A DNA stretch of 64,000 nucleotides from Inquilinus sp042743185. Its GTDB lineage: Bacteria > Pseudomonadota > Alphaproteobacteria > DSM-16000 > Inquilinaceae. Position 1 is the first letter of the stretch. Each line of letters opens with the position of its first letter. Location: contig NZ_JBHYMS010000041.1 of NCBI RefSeq assembly GCF_042743185.1, positions 8,466-72,465 of the forward strand. The letters run 5' to 3'. This document shows, in pieces, positions 8,670 to 19,000 of the stretch. A model generated the notes under the pieces. It saw nothing but the letters and a program-made list of their open reading frames with translations, was not told the origin of the DNA and did no database searches. The position numbers and the translations under genes are program-made.

Positions 8670-9247
8670 TGCGATGGCTCGGCCGACTGGCGGCGCTGCT
8701 GGTCGCCGCAATCCTGCTGCTGGCGATGCAGTGGACCACGCCGCTGTATGACGAGATGATCGCGGCGATCCCGTCCGACGGGCAGATCGGCGACACGGTC
8801 GCGGCCCGGAAGTTCACGGTCCGGATCGAGACGATCCGGTTTGCCCGGCAGCTTCGCTTCGAGGCCTATGGCAAGGAGGAGGTCCGTGACACCTCCGGCC
8901 TCTGGGCGATCGTCACCGCGACCCTGGCCGCGCGGTCCGAGACCACCCTGGTGAACGACGCCTATTGGGAAGGGCCGACGGGGCTGCTCTATTCCCACAG
9001 CAACCGGCTGTCCGGCGTCAAGCCGCTGCTGACCGACGCCCTGCTCCAGCCCGGCCTGCCGCGGCGCGGCTGGTTCATCTTCGAGATCCGCGAGGACCAG
9101 GCCCGCGGCGCCACCTTCGTGGCCCCGAATGCCGGCCTCGTCCCGCTCGATTCGATCGTCCGGGTCAGGCTCGGCGCCGGCGCCGAAGGCGCACTGCCGA
9201 TCCTCGACAGCCTGGATCTCGACCGCACGCCGGGAGCGATCGAATGA
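8666..9247 (+). CDS. Unrecognised single-pass membrane protein, DUF4352-like, second gene of operon
   Basis: 193 residues. N-terminal membrane anchor at residues 5-22 (LGRLAALLVAAILLLAMQW), then an extracytoplasmic domain. The pattern LWAIVTATLAARSETTLVNDAYWEGPTGLLYSHSNR followed by LQPGLPRRGWFIFEI is close to the DUF4352/telokin-like layout (strand, loop, P-G turn, F-x-I/V strand); this is a pattern match by eye, not a search. ATGA overlaps with both neighbours show translational coupling, suggesting a complex of the three products. Confidence 0.72.
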   Translation: MMRWLGRLAALLVAAILLLAMQWTTPLYDEMIAAIPSDGQIGDTVAARKFTVRIETIRFARQLRFEAYGKEEVRDTSGLWAIVTATLAARSETTLVNDAYWEGPTGLLYSHSNRLSGVKPLLTDALLQPGLPRRGWFIFEIREDQARGATFVAPNAGLVPLDSIVRVRLGAGAEGALPILDSLDLDRTPGAIE

Positions 9248-9840
9248 CGGCGGCCGAGCAGCCGGGCGAGGACGCCACCCTCGTCCCGACCGACAGCGGC
9301 GAGCGCCGCTGGCGCCGCCTCAGCCTCTGGGGGCTGCTGGTGGCGCTGCCCGTCACCTTCCTGCTCTCCGCCAGAGGAGATCTGGAGGAATGGTGGCAGG
9401 GCCAGGAGCTGTTCGAGCGCGGTGTCTCCGCCGGCACCGAGGCCCGCTTCGCCGGGGCCGACTGGCGGCTGGAGACGGTCGAGGTCCTGCCGTTGAAGCA
9501 GTCGGGATGGCCGCGCAGGCAGGGGCAGGGCACACCCGTCCGGGTCCGCTTCGCCGTGACCGTGCGCGACCCCGGCATCGACGTGCTGTGGCGGCGCTGC
9601 CGGGTGTCGCTGCGGGACGATCAGGACCAACGCTGGTCGGCCGGCAGCTTCGGCGGCCCGCGCTCGACCGAGGGCACGATGACCTGCGGTGCCGCGACGC
9701 TGGAGCCGCGGGCGCCCGGTACGGTGCTGCGGATCGAGCAGGACTTCACCGTCCCGCATGACGCGGCCGCGACGGTCGAGCCGACCGTCAGCATGGACGG
9801 CGAGCGGCCATCCTATCTGCGCTTCCGGCGCGGCGGCTGA
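9244..9840 (+). CDS. Unrecognised single-pass membrane protein, third gene of operon
   Basis: 198 residues with a ~25-residue cytosolic N-terminus, one membrane segment near 27-43 (LSLWGLLVALPVTFLLSA) and an extracytoplasmic domain with two Cys (WRRCRV and MTCGAA) that could form a disulfide. The overall plan equals the two upstream products, though identity between them is low. The gene ends three bases from the stop of the convergent polytopic membrane protein. Function unknown. Confidence 0.72.
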   Translation: MTAAEQPGEDATLVPTDSGERRWRRLSLWGLLVALPVTFLLSARGDLEEWWQGQELFERGVSAGTEARFAGADWRLETVEVLPLKQSGWPRRQGQGTPVRVRFAVTVRDPGIDVLWRRCRVSLRDDQDQRWSAGSFGGPRSTEGTMTCGAATLEPRAPGTVLRIEQDFTVPHDAAATVEPTVSMDGERPSYLRFRRGG

Positions 9841-9843
9841 GCC

Positions 9844-11175
9844 TTACGCCTTCGCCGGAGCCTCATCGGCTTCCGGTTCGGCCGGCGCCTGCGACCGGGC
9901 GAAGGCGATCTCCAGCACCGCGGCGATGAGGCAGATGCGCAGCGGCTCGACCAGGATGCCGGGCGTGGTGCCGGACGGGCTGCCGAGCAGCAGTGCCAGG
10001 CCGTCGCCCAGCACCTGCCAGAGGTCGAGCGGATGCGGCCCGATCACATGCGTCGCGCCGATCCACAGCCAGTCGGCTGCCCATTCCAGTCCGCGCCAGC
10101 CGAGAATGAAGGTCAGCAGCAGGACGAGGTCGGCGTGCAGCACCAGCCGGATGCTGTTGGCGATCGGCAGGTAGCGGCTGCGATACCCGCCGATGAAATG
10201 GCCGATGAAGTCGCGCAGGAATTTCGGCAGGGCGGCATAGCGGCTGCCGATGCGCTCCAGCCGTCGGTGCCGCATCCAGCCCGGATCGCCGCCCAGGTCG
10301 TGGCCGTAGATCAGCGCCGCCATCACCAGCCAGATCAGCGGCAGCAGGGCGTAGAAGAACAGGCCGGTGGCAACGGTCGTCAGGTCGGGCGGCGCCTGCT
10401 CGATGGGCCCGGCGGCGAAGGCGGTGGAGATCGGGGTCAGCACCGCCTGCCAGATCCGGTTGAGCCAGTCCCAGGCGGCGCCGCTGGCCACCCAGGCAAG
10501 GGCCTCGTCCTTCCATTGCGACAGCACGAACAGGCCGATGAAGACCCAGTTGGTCTCGCACAGCACGATCAGCAGCTTCCAGATCGGGGCGTCGGTGCGG
10601 TCGCGCAGCGCCACGAACGCCCGGCGCAGGATCCACGTGCCGACGACGGAGACCACGAGCCAGCGGGCGCCGATGGCGTCGAGCAGATTGCCGCTCTCGC
10701 CGAGGGGGGCGAGGTTCAGCGACAGCATCGAGTATTCGCGGATGGTCTCATTCAGGAAGCCCCAGGCGGCGTAATAGGCGAAGAACGGCACCAGGGCGAT
10801 GGTCAGGGTGGTGGCGAAGCTGGTCAGCCGCTGCCGGCGCGTTGGCGCCGGCGGGGCCGTGATGGTGCCGGCATCGGGATCGGGCCCGGTGATCGGCACC
10901 GCCGTTCCGGCCGACAGGGCCTGGGCGGCGGCGACAGCCGGCAGCGCCGGCCGCAAGATCAGGAAGCCGAGGACGGTGACGACCAGCTTGGTCAGCACCA
11001 CCAGCGTCAGTGCCGCGAAGCCGAGCGAGCTGTCGGCGAAGCCGATATGGACCGACAACAGCAGCAGCTGGTCGTTCAGCACGATCCCGATCAGCACCAG
11101 CAGGCTGAGCTGCGGCCAGAAGCGCCACCACAGCTTTCCCGTCAGCACCAGCGGCGCCAGCAACTCCCGATGCAT
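9844..11175 (-). CDS. Polytopic membrane protein of unknown function
   Basis: 443 residues from the ATG with GGTGGGGGA upstream; the frame stays open beyond it without coding character. Several long hydrophobic stretches (about 15-40, 48-75, 120-145, 175-200, 275-300, 345-370, 400-425) predict roughly six to eight membrane helices. A Pro/Ala/Thr-rich loop lies near residues 80-110, and a charged Pro-Glu-Ala tail ends the protein. No family recognised. It converges on the three-gene operon of single-pass proteins with three bases between stops, which hints at, but does not prove, a shared role. Confidence 0.75.
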   Translation of the reverse strand: MHRELLAPLVLTGKLWWRFWPQLSLLVLIGIVLNDQLLLLSVHIGFADSSLGFAALTLVVLTKLVVTVLGFLILRPALPAVAAAQALSAGTAVPITGPDPDAGTITAPPAPTRRQRLTSFATTLTIALVPFFAYYAAWGFLNETIREYSMLSLNLAPLGESGNLLDAIGARWLVVSVVGTWILRRAFVALRDRTDAPIWKLLIVLCETNWVFIGLFVLSQWKDEALAWVASGAAWDWLNRIWQAVLTPISTAFAAGPIEQAPPDLTTVATGLFFYALLPLIWLVMAALIYGHDLGGDPGWMRHRRLERIGSRYAALPKFLRDFIGHFIGGYRSRYLPIANSIRLVLHADLVLLLTFILGWRGLEWAADWLWIGATHVIGPHPLDLWQVLGDGLALLLGSPSGTTPGILVEPLRICLIAAVLEIAFARSQAPAEPEADEAPAKA

Positions 11176-11329
11176 TCGGTCCCCCACCTTCCGACAGGCA
11201 CAGTAACGCGCGACCTGCGTCTTTGTGCCCCATCCGGGCCAGGATCCGTCCGCCCGACGGACCCGCACCGTCCGGCCGTGTAGCAGGGCGAAGGGGGGCC
11301 GCCGGACACAGACTCGAAGGTGACGGACG

Positions 11330-12658
11330 ATGGATGCTCGCGTCGAGGACCGACAGCGGCCGGTCGAGGACAAGGACAGGCCGGCGCGCAGCCGTTGGCG
11401 GCTGGTGTGGGGGACCCTCGGCCTCGCGGCTGCGGCGCTGATCGCCGTCGCCACCTGGCATGTGGTCACCATGCCCAGCACGCCGCCGGCCCGCGGCGGC
11501 CGCTTCGCCGACGCCGGGCCGCAGCCGGTCGGGGTCGCCACCGTGGGCAAGGGCGACATCCGCATCACGCTCGACGCGCTCGGCACCGTCACGCCGCTCG
11601 CCACCGTCACGATCAAGCCCCAGATCGCCGGCCAGCTGACCGAGGTCGGCTTCCAGGAGGGGCAGGCGGTGAAGAAGGGCGATTTCCTGGCCCAGATCGA
11701 TCCGCGTCCCTACCAGGTGGCGCTGGAGCAGGACCAGGGGCTGCTGGCGCATGATCAGGCGGTGCTGGCCCAGGCGCAGAGCACCCTGGCGCGCGACCAG
11801 GAGATGCTGAAGCAGAATGCGATCTCGCGGCAGCAGGTCGACGACCAGGCCTTCCTGGTGCAGCAGACCCAGGGCACGATCCAGTCCGACCAGGCGCAGA
11901 TCGATTCCCAGAAGCTGAACCTCGCCTACGCGCATATCGTCTCGCCGGTCGACGGCCGGGTCGGGCTGCGCCAGGTCGATCCCGGCAACTACGTGCAGGT
12001 GGGGGACACGCTCGTCATCGTCACCCAGCTGCACCCGATCTCGGTGGTGTTCTCGCTGCCGGAGGACGATCTGCCGCAGATCCAGGCCCGGCTGCGCGCC
12101 GGCGCCGGCCTGCCGGTGATCGCCTTCGACCGCTCCGGCACGACCCAGATCGCGACCGGCACGCTGTCGACCCTCGACAACCAGATCGACACCACCACCG
12201 GCACGGTCAAGCTGCGCGCCGCCTTCGACAACGCCGACGAGACGCTGTTCCCGAACCAGTTCGTCAATGCCCGCCTGCTGGTCGACACGCAGCAGAACGT
12301 CGTCACCGTGCCTGCCGCCGTGGTCCAGCACGGGGCGCCCGGCGCCTTCGTCTACCTGGTCGGCGCCGACGGCACGGTGGCGGTGCGGCCGATCAGGACC
12401 GGCGCCTCGGATGGCGGCATGGTTGCGGTCGAGGACGGTCTCCAGCCCGGCGACCGGGTGGTGGTCGACGGCACCGACCGCCTGCGCGACGGCGCCCATG
12501 TCACCGTGGCCGGCGGCGACGGGGCGGGGCAGGTGGCTCCCGCCGCCCCGGCGGACGGATCGGGCCAGCGGCGCCACCGCCAAGGGACGGACGAAGGCGG
12601 CCAGGGCCAGCACCGCCGCCGCGACAACCAGACCCAGCAGCCCTCGGCGAACCCATGA
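11330..12658 (+). CDS. mdtA: RND efflux periplasmic adaptor (MdtA-like)
   Basis: 442 residues. Cytosolic N-terminus, membrane anchor at about 24-46, then the membrane-fusion-protein layout: barrel-sandwich half VTIKPQIAGQLTEVGFQEGQAVKKGDFLAQIDP, a coiled-coil hairpin (about 135-195, rich in Gln), the second lipoyl half YAHIVSPVDGRVGLRQVDPGNYV and a beta-barrel. It should bridge the inner-membrane RND pump to an outer-membrane channel. The last ~45 residues are a Gln/Arg/Gly-rich disordered tail. mdtB and mdtC follow; no TolC-type gene lies beside them. Confidence 0.93.
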   Translation: MDARVEDRQRPVEDKDRPARSRWRLVWGTLGLAAAALIAVATWHVVTMPSTPPARGGRFADAGPQPVGVATVGKGDIRITLDALGTVTPLATVTIKPQIAGQLTEVGFQEGQAVKKGDFLAQIDPRPYQVALEQDQGLLAHDQAVLAQAQSTLARDQEMLKQNAISRQQVDDQAFLVQQTQGTIQSDQAQIDSQKLNLAYAHIVSPVDGRVGLRQVDPGNYVQVGDTLVIVTQLHPISVVFSLPEDDLPQIQARLRAGAGLPVIAFDRSGTTQIATGTLSTLDNQIDTTTGTVKLRAAFDNADETLFPNQFVNARLLVDTQQNVVTVPAAVVQHGAPGAFVYLVGADGTVAVRPIRTGASDGGMVAVEDGLQPGDRVVVDGTDRLRDGAHVTVAGGDGAGQVAPAAPADGSGQRRHRQGTDEGGQGQHRRRDNQTQQPSANP

Positions 12659-12720
12659 GCGCCCCCATGTCGTGGGTCACGCCGACGGGCTCGATCGTTG
12701 GAAGCCTGCTCCTTCTTCGT

Positions 12721-12884
12721 CCCCCCTCCCCTTGCGGGAGGGGGGTAGGGGGAGGGGTCTGCGCGCGTCCGCGCGCGAATGGACAAAGGTTACAGGCGAC
12801 GGGCAGACGGATCAGCCTCGATCCACGCCGTGCCTGGCTGAGAAAACCCCCTCCCCCTAACCCCCTCCCGCGAGGGGAGGGGGG
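12721..12884. repeat. Large inverted repeat between mdtA and mdtB
   Basis: Two ~37-bp GC-rich blocks (12721-12757 and 12847-12884) are near-perfect reverse complements of each other; each is itself a hairpin of C-runs and G-runs around TTGCGGG or CCCGCGA. The ~90-bp spacer contains GCGCGC-rich hairpin sequence. This is the form of an alphaproteobacterial REP/BIME-type intergenic element. It sits inside an otherwise co-directional operon, so the transcript would carry a strong structure. The ORF that runs through it (12655-12936) is not considered a gene. Confidence 0.8.
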
Positions 12885-12932
12885 ACTCGATAGACTGCGC
12901 CGCCAGCTCTCGGGACTGGCCGGAGCCCGGCC

Positions 12933-15900
12933 ATGAACCCGTCGCGTCCGTTCATCCTGCGGCCGGTCGGCACCTCGCTCTTGATGGCGGCGATCCTGCT
13001 GGTCGGCGCCGTGGCCTATCGCTTCCTGCCGCTGTCGGCCCTGCCGGAGGTCGACTACCCGACCATCCAGGTGCAGACCTTCTATCCGGGGGCGAGCCCC
13101 GAGGTGATGACCTCCTCCGTCACCGCGCCGCTGGAGAAGCAGTTCGGCCAGATGCCGGGGCTGAACCAGATGACCTCGGCCAGCTCGGCCGGGGCCTCGG
13201 TCGTCACCCTGCAGTTCAACCTCGACCTCAGCCTCGACGTGGCCGAGCAGGAGGTGCAGGCCGCGATCAACGCCGCCGGCAACCTCTTGCCCGGCGACCT
13301 GCCGGCGCCGCCGATCTACGCCAAGGTCAACCCGGCCGACGCGCCGATCCTGTCGCTGGCCGTCACCTCGAAGACGATCCCGCTGACCGAGCTGCAGAAC
13401 CTGGTCGACACCCGGCTGGCGCAGAAGATCTCGCAGCAGCCCGGGGTCGGCCTGGTCAGCCTCAGCGGCGGCGCCCGGCCGGCCGTGCGCATCCAGGTGA
13501 ACCCGAAGGCGCTGGCCGCCTATGGCCTGGCCATCGACGACATCCGCACCACCCTCGGCAACGTCAACGTCAACACGCCGAAGGGCAATTTCGACGGGCC
13601 GATGCGGTCGTCGACGATCAACGCCAACGACCAGATCACCCGGGCGCAGGACTACAACGACGTGGTCGTGGCCTACCGCAACGGCGCGCCGATCCGCCTG
13701 TCCGACGTCGCCACCGTGGTCAGCGGGCCGGAGAACGGCAGGCTCGCCGCCTGGGCCGACACCACTCCGGCGATCATCGTCAACATCCAGCGCCAGCCCG
13801 GCGCCAACGTGATCGAGGTGGTCGACGGCATCAAGGCGATCCTGCCGCAGCTCGAGGCCGGCCTGCCCGCGGCGGCCGAGGTCGCGGTGCTCAGCGACCG
13901 CACCGTCACCATCCGCGCCTCGGTCGCCGATGTCGGCTTCGAGCTGATGCTGGCGGTGGCCCTGGTGGTGATGGTGATCTTCCTGTTCCTGCGCACCGCG
14001 GCGGCCACCATCATCCCCAGCCTGTCGGTGCCGCTGTCGCTGGTCGGCACCCTGGCGGCGATGTACCTGCTGGGCTTCAGCCTCGACAACCTGTCGCTGA
14101 TGGCGCTGACCATCGCCACCGGCTTCGTCGTCGACGACGCCATCGTGATGATCGAGAACATCGCCCGCTTCGTCGAGGCGGGCGAGACGCCGCTGCAGGC
14201 GGCGCTGAAGGGGGCCGAGCAGATCGGCTTCACCATCATCTCGCTGACCGTGTCGCTGATCGCGGTGCTGATCCCGCTGCTGTTCATGGGCGAGGTGGTG
14301 GGCCGGCTGTTCCACGAATTCGCGGTCACGCTGGCGGTCACCATCGTGATCTCGGCGGTGGTGTCGCTGACCCTGGTGCCGATGCTGTGCGCCAAGCTGC
14401 TGCGCCATAGGCCGCAGGCCGAGCGCGGCCGCTTCGACCGCGGCGCCGAGCGCGCCTTCGACTGGGTCATCGGCCGGTACGGGCGGGCTCTGGGCTGGGT
14501 GCTGGACCATCAGCCCCTGACCCTGCTGGTCGCGGCGGCAACGCTGGGCCTGACCATCGCGCTCTACGTCGTCATCCCGAAGGGGTTCTTCCCGGAGCAG
14601 GATACCGGGATGATCCAGGGCATCTCCGAGGCGGCGCAGACCGTCTCCACCGTCGAGATGGCGAAGCACCAGTCGGCCCTGGCCGAGGCGATCCTGAAGG
14701 ACCCGGACGTCGCCGGCCTCAGCTCCTTCATCGGGGTCGACGGCACCAACACCACGCTGAACAGCGGCCGCTTCCTGATCACCCTGAAGCCGCTCGGCCA
14801 GCGCAAGGCGACCGCGGGAGAGGTGATCGACCGGCTACGCGGCGACGTCGCCGGGGTGCCCGGCATCACCCTCTACCTGCAGCCGGTGCAGGACCTGACG
14901 ATCGATTCCACCGTCAGCCGCACCCAGTACCAGTTCGTGCTGCAGAACGCGGATCTCGACCAGTTTCGGGACTGGGTGCCGAAGCTGATGCAGCGGCTGC
15001 AGCAGGTGCCGGAGATCGCCGACGTCGCCAGCGACTACCTGCAGCAGGGCCTCGCGGTCGACCTGGTGATCGACCGCGCCACCGCCGCCCGCTTCGGCAT
15101 CACCCCGGCCACGGTCGACAACGCGCTCTACGACGCTTTCGGCCAGCGCATCGTCTCGACCATCTACACCCAGGCCAACCAGTACCGCGTGATCCTGGAG
15201 GCCGACCCGTCGCTGCAGCAGTCGCTGGACGGGCTCAGGGCACTGTACCTGCCGTCCTCGCTGTCCTCGGCCGGGCAGGTGCCGCTGTCGGCCATCGTCA
15301 CGATCGAGCAGCGGGCCGGGCCGCTGCAGATCACCCATCTCGGCCAGTTCCCGGCGACGCTGATCTCGTTCAACCTGGCGCCGGGATCGTCGCTCGGCGC
15401 CGCGGTCGACGCGATCCAGAAGGCCGAGACCGAGGTCGGCCTGCCCGACAGCTTCGTCACCGCCTTCCAGGGCTCGGCCGCCGCCTTCCAGTCCTCGCTG
15501 GCGAACGAGGCGCTGCTGATCCTCGCGGCCATCGCGACCATGTACATCGTGCTGGGCGTGCTCTACGAGAGCTTCATCCATCCCATCACGATCCTGTCCA
15601 CCCTGCCGTCGGCCGGGCTCGGCGCGCTGCTGGCGCTGATGGCGGCCGGCGACGGGCTGGATGTGATCGGGATCATCGGCATCATCCTCCTGATCGGCAT
15701 CGTCAAGAAGAACGCGATCATGATGATCGACTTCGCGCTGCAGGCGGAGCGCGAGGAGGGCAAGCCGCCGCGCGAGGCCATCTTCCAGGCCTGCCTGCTG
15801 CGCTTCCGGCCGATCCTGATGACCACCATGGCGGCGCTCTTGGGCGCCCTGCCGCTGATGCTCGGCACCGGCATGGGGTCGGAGCTGCGCCGGCCGCTCG

Positions 15901-16040
15901 GCGTCGCCATCGTCGGCGGGCTGGTGGTCAGCCAGCTGCTGACCCTGTTCACCACCCCGGTGATCTATCTGGCCTTCGACCGGCTGGCATCGCGGGTCCG
16001 CGGCAGCCGCCGCGCCATCGCGGGGGAGGAGGGGGCGTGA
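12933..16040 (+). CDS. mdtB: RND multidrug efflux permease, MdtB-like
   Basis: 1035 residues, normal for the HAE-1 RND family. Starts MNPSRPFILRPVGTSLLMAAILL (first membrane helix), followed by two large periplasmic porter loops and twelve membrane helices. Proton-relay residues are visible: GFVVDDAIVMIENI (about 395-408) with the Asp pair in TM4 and GIVKKNAIMMIDFAL with the Lys in TM10. Acts as proton-driven drug exporter, in MdtBC forming a heterotrimer. Its stop overlaps the GTG of mdtC. Confidence 0.95.
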   Translation: MNPSRPFILRPVGTSLLMAAILLVGAVAYRFLPLSALPEVDYPTIQVQTFYPGASPEVMTSSVTAPLEKQFGQMPGLNQMTSASSAGASVVTLQFNLDLSLDVAEQEVQAAINAAGNLLPGDLPAPPIYAKVNPADAPILSLAVTSKTIPLTELQNLVDTRLAQKISQQPGVGLVSLSGGARPAVRIQVNPKALAAYGLAIDDIRTTLGNVNVNTPKGNFDGPMRSSTINANDQITRAQDYNDVVVAYRNGAPIRLSDVATVVSGPENGRLAAWADTTPAIIVNIQRQPGANVIEVVDGIKAILPQLEAGLPAAAEVAVLSDRTVTIRASVADVGFELMLAVALVVMVIFLFLRTAAATIIPSLSVPLSLVGTLAAMYLLGFSLDNLSLMALTIATGFVVDDAIVMIENIARFVEAGETPLQAALKGAEQIGFTIISLTVSLIAVLIPLLFMGEVVGRLFHEFAVTLAVTIVISAVVSLTLVPMLCAKLLRHRPQAERGRFDRGAERAFDWVIGRYGRALGWVLDHQPLTLLVAAATLGLTIALYVVIPKGFFPEQDTGMIQGISEAAQTVSTVEMAKHQSALAEAILKDPDVAGLSSFIGVDGTNTTLNSGRFLITLKPLGQRKATAGEVIDRLRGDVAGVPGITLYLQPVQDLTIDSTVSRTQYQFVLQNADLDQFRDWVPKLMQRLQQVPEIADVASDYLQQGLAVDLVIDRATAARFGITPATVDNALYDAFGQRIVSTIYTQANQYRVILEADPSLQQSLDGLRALYLPSSLSSAGQVPLSAIVTIEQRAGPLQITHLGQFPATLISFNLAPGSSLGAAVDAIQKAETEVGLPDSFVTAFQGSAAAFQSSLANEALLILAAIATMYIVLGVLYESFIHPITILSTLPSAGLGALLALMAAGDGLDVIGIIGIILLIGIVKKNAIMMIDFALQAEREEGKPPREAIFQACLLRFRPILMTTMAALLGALPLMLGTGMGSELRRPLGVAIVGGLVVSQLLTLFTTPVIYLAFDRLASRVRGSRRAIAGEEGA

Positions 16041-19000
16041 ACCTCTCCGCCCCCTTCATCGCCCGGCCGGTGGCGACCACACTGCTGACCCTCGGCATCG
16101 TCCTGGCCGGGTTCTTCGCCTATCTGAAGCTGCCGGTCTCGCCGCTGCCGCAGGTCGACTTCCCGACCATCTCGGTCTCCGCCTCGCTGCCCGGGGCGAG
16201 CCCGGAGACGGTGGCGGCCACGGTGGCGAGCCCGCTGGAGCGGCATCTCGGCGCCATCGCCGACGTCACCCAGATGACCTCGCGCAGCTCGGTCGGGCAG
16301 GCCAGCATCACCCTGCAATTCGGCCTGAACCGCGACATCGACGGCGCAGCGCGGGACGTGCAGGCGGCGATCAACGCGGCCCGGGCCGACCTGCCGGCCG
16401 CCCTGCGCAGCAACCCGACCTACCGCAAGGTCAACCCGTCCGACGCGCCGGTGCTGATCCTGGCGCTGACCTCGCCGACCCTGACCCGCGGCCAGATCTA
16501 CGACGCCGCCAGCAACGTGCTGGAGCAGCGGCTGTCGCAGATCGAGGGCATCGGCCAGGTCACCCTGGGCGGCGCCGCCCTGCCGGCGGTGCGGGTCGAG
16601 CTGAACCCGCAGGCGCTGGCAAAAGTCGGCATCGGGCTCGAGGATGTCCGCGCCGCGCTCGCCGCCGCCAACGCCAACAGCCCGAAAGGGTCGATCGAGG
16701 AGGCCGGCCGGCACTTCCAGATCTACGCCAACGACCAGGCCAGCAAGGCCGAGGACTACAAGCCGCTGGTGATCGCCGCCCGCAACGGCGCCACCGTGCG
16801 GCTGTCCGACATCGCCGACGTCCAGGATTCGGTCGAGGACCTGCGCAACGCCGGCCTGGCCGACGGCCAGCCGGCGGTTCTGGTGCTGCTGTTCCGCGAG
16901 CCCGGGGCGAACATCATCGACACGGTCGACCGGGTGAAGGCCGAGCTGCCGCATCTGCGTGCGGCGATGCCCCGGGACATCGAGATCACTCCGGCCGCCG
17001 ACCGCACCGGCACCATACGCGCCTCGTTGAACGACACGCAGCTCACCCTCGTGATCTCGGTCCTGCTGGTGATGCTGGTGGTGTTCGCCTTCCTGCGCGA
17101 CCCGCGCGCCGCGATCATCCCGGCGGTGGCGGTGCCGGTCTCGATCATCGGCACCTTCGGCGCGATGTACCTTCTCGGCTACAGCCTCGACAACCTGTCG
17201 CTGATGGCGCTGACCATCGCCACCGGCTTCGTCGTCGACGACGCCATCGTGGTCTTGGAGAACATCTCCCGCCATGTCGAATCCGGCATGCCGCGGCGCC
17301 AGGCGGCTTTGCGCGGCGCGCGCGAGGTCGGCTTCACCGTGCTGTCGATCAGCATCTCGCTGGTCGCGGTGTTCCTGCCGATCCTGCTGATGGGCGGGCT
17401 GGTCGGCCGCATCTTCCGGGAGTTCGCGCTGACCTTGTCGATCGCGATCGGCGTGTCGATGGCGATCTCGCTGACCACCACGCCGATGCTGTGCGCCCTG
17501 CTGCTGCGCCGCCGGCCCCGCCGGCCCGAAAGCGGGCCCGGCCCGCTGGCCCGGGTGATGCGGGTCTACGGGCGGACGCTCGGCTGGGCCCTGCGCCACA
17601 GCGGCTTCGTGCTGCTGGTGCTGTTCGGCGTGGTCTGCCTCAACATCGCGCTGTTCGCGATCATCCCGAAGGGCTTCTTCCCGCAGCAGAGCACCGGCCG
17701 GCTGATCGGCGGCATCGTCGCGGACCAGAGCATCTCGTTCCAGTCGATGCAGCAGAAGCTGGCGCAGCTGATGGACATCGTCCGCGCCGACCCTGCGGTG
17801 GAGAGCGTGGTCGGCTTCACCGGCGGCGGGGGCGGCGGCCGGTCGCAGACCAACACCGGCCAGGTCTTCGTCACGCTGAAGCCGCTGTCCGTGCGCGGCG
17901 TCAGCGACGACGACGTCATCGCCCGGCTGCGCGACAGGCTGGCGGTGGTGCCCGGCGGCCGGCTGTTCCTGGTCTCGGCCCAGGACATCCGCGCCGGCGG
18001 GCGGCAGAGCAACGCCGCCTACCAGTACACGCTGCAGTCCGATTCCTCGCAGGAGCTGCAGGAATGGGGGCCGAAGCTGCTGCAGGCGCTGCAGGCCAGC
18101 CCGGTGCTGGCCGACGTCAACTCCGACCAGCAGCAGAAGGGCATCGAGACCGACATCGTCATCGACCGTGACACCGCGGCGCGCCTGGGCATCACGCCGC
18201 AGCAGATCGACAACACCCTCTACGACGCCTTCGGCCAGCGCCAGGTCTCGACCATCTACAGCGCCATCAACCAGTATCACGTGGTCATGGAGGTGGCGCC
18301 GAGATACTGGCAGAGCCCGGAGACGCTGAAGGACCTCTACATCAGCACCTCGGGCGGCAGTGCCAGCGGCACCGCCGGCACCAACGCGCCGGCCAGCGCC
18401 ACCGGCACCGGCGCCGCCAGCCTGGCGGCGCAGTCGGCCGCCAATGCCAACACCAACGCCCTGGCCAATGCCGGCCGCAAGGGCACCTCCAGCGGCGCCG
18501 CGGTCAGCACGGCGCAGGAGACCATGGTGCCGCTGTCGGCGATCAGCCATGTCGGCCCGGGCAACACGCCGCTCTCGGTCAACCACCAGGGCCTGTTCGC
18601 GGCGACGACGATCTCGTTCAACCTGGCGCCGGGCAGGTCGCTCAGCGACGCCGCGGCGGCGGTGCAGCAGGCGATGGTCGAGCTGCACATGCCGGCCACC
18701 ATCCATGGCAGCTTCCAGGGCACCGCCCAGGTGTTCCAGAGCTCGCTCAGCAACGAGCCGATCCTGATCCTGGCGGCGCTGGCGGCGGTCTACATCGTGC
18801 TCGGCATCCTGTACGAGAGCACGATCCACCCGGTCACCATCCTCTCGACGCTGCCCTCGGCGGGGGTGGGCGCGGTGCTGGCGCTGATGCTGTTCGACAC
18901 CGAGTTCAGCCTGATCGCGATGATCGGCGTCATCCTCCTGATCGGCATCGTCAAGAAGAACGCGATCATGATGATCGACTTCGCGCTGGAGGCGGAGCGC

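Noticed and set aside
12655..12936. 93-codon ORF between mdtA and mdtB
   Set aside because: It translates the palindromic repeat into Pro/Arg/Gly-rich sequence without family features.
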